Assembly (NCBI GenBank): GCA_963575745.1
Contig: CAUYUJ010018482.1
Span: 581,382 to 645,381, forward strand
Reading direction: 5' to 3'
From: Prorocentrum cordatum
Taxonomy: Eukaryota; Sar; Dinophyceae; Prorocentrales; Prorocentraceae
Length of the DNA: 64,000 nt
Positions 53,095 through 61,934 of the stretch are shown here, one piece after another. Every line of letters begins with the position of its first letter. Within the stretch, counting starts at the first letter, position 1. The position numbers and the translations under genes were made by a program. The notes under the pieces were generated by a model, which was not told the origin of the DNA, did no database searches, and worked only from the letters and a program-made list of their open reading frames with translations.

Positions 53095-53215
53095 GGGGCC
53101 CTCGGATCGGCGCTGGTGCCCCCTGGCGGCGCCTCAGCGCCGCTCCTGGCGCGCCATGGAGGGGGGTCCAGAGCCGATCCGAGAGATTCGCGCGGACCTC
53201 CGAGTTCTCATGTTT
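53095..53215 (+). repeat. Dispersed repeat R10, copy 2
   Basis: GGCGCCTCAGCGCC, GGCGCGCCATGG and GAGCCGATCCGAGAGATTCG then CGCGGACCTCCGAG match 35895-35985. Confidence 0.6.
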
Positions 53216-53221
53216 TAAGGT

Positions 53222-53370
53222 AATTGTTTCTTCCCTTACCTTAGGAATATTCAAAAATAGTCAAAAAATAGTAAGGTGACGATTTTGAGTATTCCTGGGC
53301 ATGTTTTGTGCATCTTATGACTATTCTTCACTCTTCGCCCCCAATCCGCCTGTAGGGGGACACGCCCGAC
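53222..53370. mobile_element. TIR element of family T1, left arm decayed
   Basis: The right arm is intact: CAATCCGCCTGTAGGGGGAC then ACGCCCGAC at 53370. The middle is ATAGTCAAAAAATAG and GGTGACGATT. The left arm is replaced by TTCCCTTACCTTAGGAATA. Confidence 0.6.
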
Positions 53371-53865
53371 CTACCCTTGCCTCCTTCTTCCCCCGTGTCT
53401 CGCGGGGCGAGCCACCACCACCCCGCCCACAAAGGCATACGTACATTCACGCGCGCCTTACTCATGGCGCCCAGCCCCCACCAGCCGCAAAGGCATGTGC
53501 CCGAGCAAATCGGTGACCGAACACGATTCCAGAAATCGAGACCGAACACATCGTATCACCGAAATAGTGGCCGAGCTTGAAGATCGTTTTGATTTCTAGC
53601 CAAGAACTTCGGGCACGCCTAGGCGCGTTCGGAACAAATCGGGGGCCTGTTTCGCTAACACTCGATCAGATTTTCGGGCACAGTTTTGGTCAGTACACCC
53701 CACGGGTAGAGACAAGGCTGCGTGATCGTTGTGCTCAAGCCATATGGCTGCAGCGTTGATGTCGGAAGCCGCGCTGGTTTCCGCTTGTGGTCTTTGAAGC
53801 ACAGCAAGTTCTTGCACGGTGAAAGGTCGTTCTGCCTGCCAGCAGTGGCAGTCTGAGAACGCACG

Positions 53866-56093
53866 ATGGCAAGCAGGGGCAAGATCTTGTTTCTCGTATG
53901 GTGTGCCGGATGCTGGGCTCGCCCAGCAGTTTGTTTTCCTGCAGACTATTTCGTGGATGCCGCGATGGACTTTGGCAAGGGCGAGCGCCACCCTTTTTTT
54001 CAGTCCAACACGGACAGGGGCAGCAAATTCGCCTCAACAGCCGGGAACTACTATTTCGAGCTCATCGCCAGGCAACCTCTACACCAGCGGCTCGTAGCCA
54101 ACATATTCCAGTTGCGCTTTGCCTTCCTGGCGCTCGGAGCGCTACCGGCAGAAGAGGTGGCGCCGACCCGCCAGCGAATTGCCGAGAGCCACGCCCGGGC
54201 GCTTGCTGGTCAGCAAGGGCAGGATGCTGTCCTTCAGGAAGGCTCCACCCAAAAACTTCTTGATGCTGCCCGGGGCCGGGAGGTGCAGGTCGACACGTCT
54301 GCGGTTCCTCGCACACGTCTTGCCCCCGACGTGGGCATGCCATCCGCTGGCTTGGGATTCGGGGGCGTCTGCGACAGGGGCCCTGTCGGGAAAACCGATT
54401 ATGATTTGTGCGATCGCAAGTACGTCGACAAGTTCGAAGGTCCTAGCAACTTCTTGTCAAAAGCGGTTGACACGGGCGTCCGCTTGCTCGACTCGGCGTG
54501 GTTGTACGGTTCAGACCCAGTCATCGGGCGCATGCTCGCCGCGTCAGCACTTCCTCGCAGTGATTCCAGTGGCTTGCGCTCGTCCGCCGACCCCTCAGGC
54601 TGAGCCTCTTCGAGGGCTCTCATTGTCATCTGAGCGACGCAGAAAAAAGGGACGTCTTCGCCGACATTCGCACGTAAGCTGCCCGCGTAAAGTCGCGCGT
54701 AAGCTTCCTTGCTTCTAGTGAGGCGTGCCGCGCTGGCAGCCCGCGTATGCCACCGCGTAAAGTCGCTGCGCCATTTCTCGCAAGACCCGTTTTTGATCGC
54801 CGCTCATTTAGGGGGCTTTTCGGAGGAGTCCACGAGCTTTATATTTGGAGGCCCCAGAAGCCCTGGGGGTCATTAGGAGCTCGTCCACCCCCGCCCCCCC
54901 CCTAAACACGATTTTGGACCCTGGGGGAGGGGGAAAGGGTGAGGGGGACAGTCAAATATGTCGCACGCCTTTTCACCCCGGGCAAGGGGGGGTCTGCGGA
55001 TTTTTTTGTGATGACGAAGGTTATGCCAGATGATTTCCTGCCAACTGCAACACGGGCTGATGATAGCCATGAGAGCGCTGCTCGTGTTGGAGATGATGAG
55101 AGCCCCGTTGATTACTTCGGGAAGCAATTAGCAGAGCTTCGTACTGGCTATGTCGATGTCCTGTTCACACATCACGTCACACGGAGCGACACGTTTCAGC
55201 AGATGTGGAAGAACATGGAGCAGGTACAGTTGGAAGGGAAAGCGCGCTTTTTGGGCGTAAGCTCGGTTGAAGATCTGCAGTTGGCGAGGGACTGCATGTC
55301 TAGTGGAGCCTGCCGTGCGCAGAGTCCCATCTTCATGCAAATTCCTTGGACACCATGTGCTTCCAGGACGTGGCCAGAAGGTTGGCCATTTCTCAATATG
55401 ACAGAACTCAAAGATGTTGTGCTAATTACCCATGATATTGCGATCTGCAGGGATGAGCCTGTTGTGAACGCCATCGCGCGGCATCATCGAACAAACTTCT
55501 ATACCGTAGCGTTGTCTTGGGCTAGGCAGTTCAACATCACAAGCTTAGTCGCGGCTTACACGCTCGAGCACTTACAGTCTGACCTCGAGACCAGAGTTGG
55601 TTTATCTCAAGAGGAGATGGCGGTGCTCTATGGCCTGCAGACCGTGTACGCGCACTCTTCCTATCCATGGAGTGGTCCAGGTGCAAGTTGCCCGGCTATT
55701 CACCTAGGAAGTTTGGTGCATGACCCATTAGGGATCCGGCTTCTGTATGCGAATCTGAGTGACGTTGCGGGCTCCAATTGTGCCATGATGATAGCGTCTC
55801 CTGAAGATGAATTGGGTGCAGAAGAGCCGAAGGGGCGCATAGTACGACTTGAAGTTTTCAACGATGGAGACACCGATGTTGAAATAGTTGAACACTTGCG
55901 GGGAGATAGCCAGGAGCGTGGAGAAGTGATCCACCCTCATTCATCCGTCAGAGACGACGAGGTACAGGATGGCGAAGTATTCGATGTGACGGGGCGGAAG
56001 GATGATTACCAGCAGAAGATCCAAGTGGATGCGGACCAGGGCTTGGAGCAGCGCATCGTCGTACGCCCCCGGATCATACGGCGCCACGGCTAG
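53866..56093 (+). CDS. Aldo/keto reductase-like protein, secretory, with intron
   Basis: Probable NAD(P)H-dependent aldo/keto reductase. ATG at 53866 gives a hydrophobic signal-like N-terminus (KILFLVWCAGCWARPAVCF). After about 165 residues with no assigned domain comes VGMPSAGLGFGG, then DTGVRLLDSAWLYGSDPVIG. After an intron the frame resumes FFVMTKVMPDDF, LRTGYVDVLFTHHV, MEQVQLEGKARFLGVSS and VALSWARQFNITS. The catalytic tetrad is all visible: Asp 54490, Tyr 54505, Lys 55017, His 55170. The intron lies between about 54530 and 55000; neither edge has a clean GT..AG, so the exact join is open. The C-terminal 180 or so residues are extra; RLEVFNDGDTDVEIVEHLRG and GEVFDVTG faintly recall a VHL-like beta domain (weak). 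The stop is TAG at 56091-56093. Codon use is less repetitive than in nearby DNA, so this is the best host gene in the window. Confidence 0.75.
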
Positions 56094-56704
56094 ATTTGGG
56101 TCACAAATTGTGAAGGTAAGCCGCGTAGCGAAGACTCCTCCTTGCTGCTCCCTTGCTCCTTGCTTTGAGCATCGTGCACGCTGCTCTGTGTGAAAACACA
56201 TCTCCGCGGTCACGCTGACAGCAATCTCAACTCTATGTAAGACGCCTGCCGCAGACCACCACCGCCCCCTGCCTTTTGGGAACGCCTATGTGGCCAGACG
56301 TTGGGCCAACTATTGGGCAGGCTATTGGTTGGACAATGTGTTCCCCCAGCCGCTATGGACCCCCTTGGACGAACACGCTTTGGGGAAGAAGGGAGAGATG
56401 AAGAGCAGGAGGAGCAGGAGAAAGAGAGTAGGAGAAGGAGAAAGAGAGGAAGAGGAGGCAGACAATGAACAATAATAAGAAAAATACGAATAACACGAGG
56501 AAGCGGAGGAGGAGGAGGAGGAGGAGAAAGAGAAAGAGGATAACGAGGAGGGTGAGGAGGAGAGGAGAAGAGAAGGCGGTAGAGGAGGAGAAGATGGATG
56601 ATTATGAGGACGAGGAGGAGACCTCTTGGGACTTTCTTGGGGCTCTCTTGAGGCCTTCTGGGAGCTTCCGGGGGTATTTTTGGGGGAGGTGAGAGGCGGA
56701 CCGC
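56094..56704. other. No gene; GGA/AGA-rich tract at 56395-56610
   Basis: 56100-56390 appears unique and is the likely 3' flank of the reductase gene. 56395-56610 is purine-rich with AGGAGAAAGAG and GAGGAGG words. Confidence 0.5.
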
Positions 56705-57290
56705 TCAAGCTAAAGTTCTTGACGCTTCGCATATCCCCACCAGCCCATTCAGAAATGATGCCCATTAAAGTTGACGGGGGAAGAGAGGGAGAGACACGCA
56801 TAGTCAAACAGCGATGGAGGCCCGCCTGGACGGCGCGTTGAGGCCATCTCCGGGCCGCGTGTGTGTGGGGGGGGGCGAAGAGGAGGAGAAGGAGGAGAAG
56901 GAGGAGGAGGAAGAAGAGGAGGAGGAGGAGGAGGATGGAGGAGGAGGAGGAGGAGGAGGAGGAGGAGAAGAGGAGGAGGAGGAGGGAGGAGGCATGAGGA
57001 GCAAGACGAGGAGAAGGAGGACGAGGATGAGGAGGACGAGGACTAAGAGAGTGAGGATGAGGAGGAAGGGGGGGGGAGGAGGAGGAGGATGAGGAGGAGG
57101 AGGAGGAGGACGAGGAGGAGGGCTCTCTTGGAGCGCTCTTGGGCGTTTTGGGGGTCGTTTGGGGGGCCCTCTTGGGGCCATCTTGGATCTTTCTTGGGGC
57201 CCTCTTGGGGCTCTCTTGGGAACCCTGGAGGCCCTCTTGGGGCCATCTTGGAGGCTATCGATCAACAGAGGCGGTTCCTTTATCTCCGTC
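56705..57290 (+). repeat. Dispersed repeat R9, copy 2
   Basis: GTTCTTGACGCTTCGCATAT, CCCCACCAGCCCATTCAGAAA, a GGA tract (56875-57120), TTGGGGCC words and GGCCATCTTGGAGGCTATCG then ATCAACAGAGG. Same order as 26690-27480. Confidence 0.7.
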
Positions 57291-57748
57291 CCCCTTCTGG
57301 GGCCCTCAGAACTGTCTCTTTGGGCGCTCTTGGGGCCCTGTGGGGGCGCTCTTGGGCGCTCTTGGGGCCGTCTTGGGGGCCTCTTGGGCCCCTCTTGGGG
57401 CCTTATTGGGCCATCCTGGCGCCATCTTGAGGCCTCAGAAGCGCATCAGAAACGCAAAGGCGAGAAGGCAATCATCTATGATGTTCTCTCGGCTTTTGAA
57501 GGATCTTGGCTCTTCGGGGAGGTCCCGAGGGGTTCTTGAGGGCACCTGGAACCGTCTCGTGGCCTTCATAGGGGCCTCTTGGAGGCATGCCGGAAGCTGC
57601 CTTGGAGCATCTTCGGCTGTCTTGAGCCGTCTTGGGGGCAATATCGGAGCGTCGGAGGCCCTCTTGGAGCCATCTTGGGCCATCTTGGACGCTCCAACCC
57701 CTCGCGGACCCCCCCCCCGTCCAGGTCCAGGGGAGGGGGTAGGGGGAG
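57291..57748 (+). repeat. TTGGGGCC array
   Basis: CGCTCTTGGGGCC, GTCTTGGGGGC and GGCCATCTTG words, the same family as 8440-8910. It ends with GTCCAGGTCCAGGGGAGGGG, also found at 27597. Confidence 0.65.
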
Positions 57749-57842
57749 GGGTAAACCCCTCCCCGAAGGGGAAGAAGGGGCTGTGGAAGAGGGATGAGCA
57801 ATCTCGTTAGACCACCTGTCGCCCAGAGTGCTGGTGGGATTA
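57749..57842 (+). repeat. Dispersed repeat with CTCGTTAGACCACC core, copy 2
   Basis: GTAAACCCCTCCCCGAAGGG, GAAGAAGGGG, CTCGTTAGACCACCTGTCGC and GCTGGTGGGATTAC match 28323-28424. Confidence 0.65.
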
Positions 57843-59233
57843 CCCGTTCATATTTGATGCAATGCATCTGCATCTTTGCTAGCGGGGCACCGGCATTCTC
57901 ACTCTGGATACGCGCTTGTGACACGACAACGAAGCTCCCGTCCAATGTGCTTCTGGATCATACTTTGAACTTTCTTGCCTGTGGCCAGAGAAGTTAACAG
58001 GGTGCTGGTGACAACGATGCGAGTTCTTCGATCTTCAGGGCAAGCGGCGCTGTTGCTGTTGTTGGCGGTAGGCTGAAGTGCATCAAGGGGAACAGAGCCA
58101 CGGTAGGCGTCGGGAAACCTCGGAGGTCTAGCTAACGATGCACGTCTTCGTCATGGCCTTTCAGCATTTTTAATGGTTTCGCCGCCGCAGAGGTTTGGGG
58201 AACCTCGCCGAGACCCCATCTCTCTCCGTAAGAGCTTCTCCCGCTCCCCCCCTCTGAATGACGACTGGCAGAATCCATACGTAGGAGAAGCGGTTGGGCG
58301 GAGTTACGCATGGTGGAATCCTATCGGCATTGCGCTGAACAATCTAGGGCCTCCCTCCTTCGAGGCCACGAGAGACATGAACCAGTGCGCACAGTGGCGG
58401 CTCACGTCAGCAGACCAGATGGTAGGCATAGTTCCATTCCATGATATATGTTGCAAGAGTTCCTGGCGAGGTTCGTAACGCCAATGCGACCGAGGCGGAT
58501 CTGGTCTTTGCTCTGGTTGTCTTGTCTCCAGATGTCTTTCGTGTTTGGCGTATTCCAAGCCATGTGCCTTACCGTTGCGCTTCTCGCATCATTTGCATGG
58601 CCTCTTGGTACACGTGCTGCATCAGTTGGACCGTGCCCATTAGTTGTTGAAAGTAGGTATCTGTGGCCCACCAGAGGACTTACAGTCTACTTCAGTCGCT
58701 CTTCCACTTCAGTCATCGAGTGCCTGTCCCTCTTCCTCCTCTTCGGGGGGCGGGCGGAGGTCCAGTCTACTTCCAACGCCTTTCTGCCTCATGTTTGTAC
58801 CCACTTCTTCCGACCCACGGGTGCAGTGGGGGCGCGCATCAAGAGTCCGTATGCGTTTCGTCAGGGCACCTTGGATTCCTTCGCTCCTCGCGCTGCGCGG
58901 TGACTTCCCGCGGCCGTCGAAGAGGCTGCTGTGGTTGGGGTGCCCTGGGCTTCCCCCCCGTCGCACCTCTCGCGCGGTTCTTCAGGGCTGGGTTTCTGGC
59001 GAGGGTTTCTTGCGGCCGCGTCCGCACTGTATGTAGCACCCCGTGGGCGCAGATCCAATCTGCTTCCAACGCCTGCCTACTGCAGATTTTTGCCCACTTC
59101 TTCCGACCGATTGGTATATGACACCTTGTGGGCATACCCTGAACGATATCTGGTGGCCATCGGCGCTGCTGCCGAGCCCGACGCCATGCTTGCGTTGCGG
59201 ACGAGGGCCTCTCGGATGCCCTTTTAGTGTTGA
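57843..59233. other. No confident gene; possible exon fragments and a 65-base duplication
   Basis: On the + strand 58240-58460 reads NDDWQNPYVGEAVGRSYAWW then NPIGIALNNL, and 58530-58625 reads SFVFGVFQAMCLTVALLASF, a membrane-like segment. These may be exons of an unrecognised gene, but frames and splice sites cannot be linked. TCTACTTCCAACGCCTTTCT with CCCACTTCTTCCGACCCA (58771-58820) is duplicated, diverged, at 59050-59110. Confidence 0.3.
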
Positions 59234-59391
59234 GTCGGGCATGTCCCTCTGGAGGGGGAGTATTCAAGAATAGTATACATATACCATGGTGACGATTCGT
59301 CGTGGTTGTTTGTTTTGATAGTTTTTGATTATTTGTTTGACAGTATATTTATGCTTCTTCCAAAATCCACCTGTAGGAGGACATGCCCGAC
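59234..59391. mobile_element. TIR element of family T1 (158 bp)
   Basis: GTCGGGCATGTCCCTCTGGA then GGGGGAGTATTC at the left; TCCAAAATCCACCTGTAGGA then GGACATGCCCGAC at the right. The first 13 bases pair perfectly. The middle has GGTGACGATTC like the other copies. This is the best-preserved ends of the family here. Confidence 0.8.
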
Positions 59392-60435
59392 CGAATCCTA
59401 GTGCCTCGTCAAGGCCCTCCGCGGGCCTACTAGGGGGCCTCTTCGGGGCCTCTTAGGGGGGCCTGGTGGCTGTCTCGGGGACTAAGGGGCGGAGGGTCCC
59501 AAACAGCAACTCGAGCTTCCCCTCTATGGTTCCATGTTTGGGGGACATCGCACAGCGTGCGAATGCGTTTCAATGATCTTACCTTCTTGGGCCAGTCCCT
59601 AGGGCCTTCAAGAGACGGCCCAAGAGATCTCAGGACACGCGGGAAGTGTCGACGCCCCAGCACGTTCCTAAGGCCTCTCGAAGCATCGCGTGGTGATCCC
59701 TGTGAGCGCCCAAGAATTGCGAGCATCTTTGACCCGGTTTTTCGAATCAGATTCACCAGTCCATCTCGAGAGCTCTCGAAGGGATGGGCCTGAGGTTTTT
59801 CGACTCAGCACGGTGTCGGATCTGTGAACATTTTGCGCAGGGTGACGCCAGCGCGAGTGTGCGTATGTGTATACAAGCGGGGCCAATGATGGTATGAATG
59901 TTGCACTTGATCGTCTGACGATGTCGCTTTTGGTGCAAGCTGTCACCGCCAATCGCTCCGAGGTGGCGCAATTGTTGTTTCACACTGCCATCGCTTCGCT
60001 TTGAGTCGCCCGACGTGTATGCAGCGTGACCTGCCTCCGTACCCTGGCGCACGACGGTGCGAATGTGACAGCAATGCTGCGCCCGAGACCTTCGAAGATG
60101 GGGCGCGTCGGCACCCTCTGCTGACAGCAGCGCAGGGAGGTCGCGGAGCGCCCACTGAAGTGGAGATGTCATGGCGCCAACAGCGCAGAACGAATTTCCT
60201 TTGGAACCCAATGGGATGGGCCCAGATTGTCCTGGAGAATTTTGTTTTGGATTTCGAAGTGAGTTTCGTTTGGACTTTTTGGGGCCAGGACTGAAGATTA
60301 CGAAACGTCCATGTGAATTTCACTTCGCTTTTCGCTCGCCGTCTCGGGGCTTTGCATTGGTAGAAATCCGCGCAAAGACCCGCTACAGCACGTCTGCAAG
60401 GTCGATGCAGTGAGTCGGGGGCGGAAAAGAAGGGG
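59392..60435. other. No gene recognised
   Basis: 59405-59470 has GGGCCTCTTCGGGGCCTC-type words. The rest is mixed DNA without repeats or a domain-bearing frame. Confidence 0.35.
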
Positions 60436-60439
60436 GTGA

Positions 60440-60620
60440 TGACTAGGGGGGGGGTGGATATCATGGCGGGGGGCATGATATCTCCTCGGATTTCATGGCG
60501 CCTCTTCTTATTTCCTTACGTCCCTGGCCCCCCGCTGGGCCGCGCACATGCCGCCGCTCATGATCTGCACCCCCCCTCTTGGACACCCCCCTCTGGGCCG
60601 CTCCCGAGCGAGAGATGGTC
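60440..60620 (+). repeat. Dispersed repeat R1, copy 2
   Basis: GGTGGATATCATGGCGGGGG, GATATCTCCTCGGATTTCAT, GCACATGCC and CCCCTCTTGGACACCCC match 1170-1345. Confidence 0.6.
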
Positions 60621-60705
60621 TCGGAGCGCCTGCAGCTTCCCCTCTGCGCAGCTGCTCCGGGGGGTAGATCGATGCAGGCCTCCGGGGACCTCTTGGGGCG
60701 GGTCC

Positions 60706-61050
60706 CTCCTCCTCCTCCTCCTCCTCCTCCTCCTCCTCCTCCTCCTCCTCCTCCCTCCTCCTCCTACTCCTCCTCCTCCTCCTCCTCCTCATCCTCCTCC
60801 TCCGCCTCCTCCGCCGCCGCCGCCGCCGCCTCCGCCCCCTTCCCTGGCACCGGTTGTTCACACGGGCCAGTTTTTGGACGGCCGCGAATTCCGTGAATGG
60901 CTCCCAGAGGCCGAAAGTTGCGAAAAGCCTTGCGTCGTGTTTTGTTCGCGACGCGAAGAGGTCGAGGAGGAGGAGGAGGAGGAGGAGGAGGAGGAGGAGG
61001 AGGAGGAGGAGTTGGAGGAGGAGGAGGAGGAGGAGGAGGAGGAGGCCCTC
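60706..61050. repeat. (CCT)n tract followed by complementary (GGA)n tract
   Basis: 60706-60840 is CCT with a CCGCCG end; 60961-61050 is GGA. The two are complementary with about 120 bases between them, so a long hairpin is possible. Confidence 0.85.
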
Positions 61051-61214
61051 AGGCCGTCGAAGGTCCTTGAGGCTGTCGAAGTCGTCGCCAGCGGGCGGCG
61101 CGCCCGTGTGCGGCAGGCCCCTGTTGCGGTCCTCTCGCCCGCAGCTCCCTCGGCGCCTGGTGCCGTGCCTCCTCGCCGGCTTCGCCCGGGCTTCAGCAGT
61201 TCACGGGGGCCGAG

Positions 61215-61330
61215 AGGGGCAGGAGAGGACACATCGACGTGGGAATCGGCGATGCATCGCCGATGGATCGGCCATGGGCCTCCGACAGCGACTCCACACG
61301 TTCCTTGGTGGGGTGGGTTGCCGGGCTCCT
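61215..61330 (+). repeat. Dispersed repeat R8, copy 2
   Basis: ACATCGACGTGGGAATCGGC, GATGCATCGCCGATGGATCG and GGTTGCCGGGC match the minus strand of 25930-26050. 61331-61866 has no recognised feature. Confidence 0.5.
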
Positions 61331-61866
61331 TTGGGCGATGAGTGGGCGATGGGGGTTGGTGCAGCCTCCCCCGAGCCTCTCCCCCCTGGTGTTGGGCCGA
61401 TGCCAGGGACGATTCCAGGGTCACAAGGACGCGGCTCGAATCGGCCCAGATTGTGAGGACCACGGCAACATGTGGTGAAGTCTCCGGCTAAATGACCAGA
61501 TTTCCCTTCTGACGCGTGGCGTTGCAAGGGGAACGATTTGTAGGTCACCCGCAGGGGTGCGAAGATTATCGCGTCTGTCGCGCGGAAGCGGAGAGCTTCC
61601 GATGCTGTAGTTTGCACATGGAAGCTGGGAGAGGTGGGCCAGGCCAGGCTTCCCACTCTTTCCAGCCCTTGTCAGCTTTCATGTCGTTTCTCCAGCCCTG
61701 GCGGCCTCATCCCAGTTGTTCGGGGCTCGTTTCGGCCCCTGCCTGTTTCCGAGCCCTGGCCACTCCCGCTTTCATGGAATCTCCAACTTTCACCCTCACC
61801 TGCTTCTCTGTACATCTCCCCCGGCGGGGCAGTGGATGTGGATGTCTCTGGTCCCCCTGGGGGCCC

Positions 61867-61886
61867 AACGGAACGGAACGGAACGG
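61867..61886 (-). repeat. (AACGG)4 tail of the retrotransposon
   Basis: Four perfect AACGG units lie about 50 bases beyond the stop of the reverse transcriptase, read on the minus strand as (CCGTT)4. Several non-LTR retrotransposons end in a short simple repeat, so this may be the 3' end of the element. Confidence 0.55.
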
Positions 61887-61934
61887 TCGCTGAAAACGAG
61901 CTGCGCGCTCGCGCGGCTACGTGCCCTCACGGGC

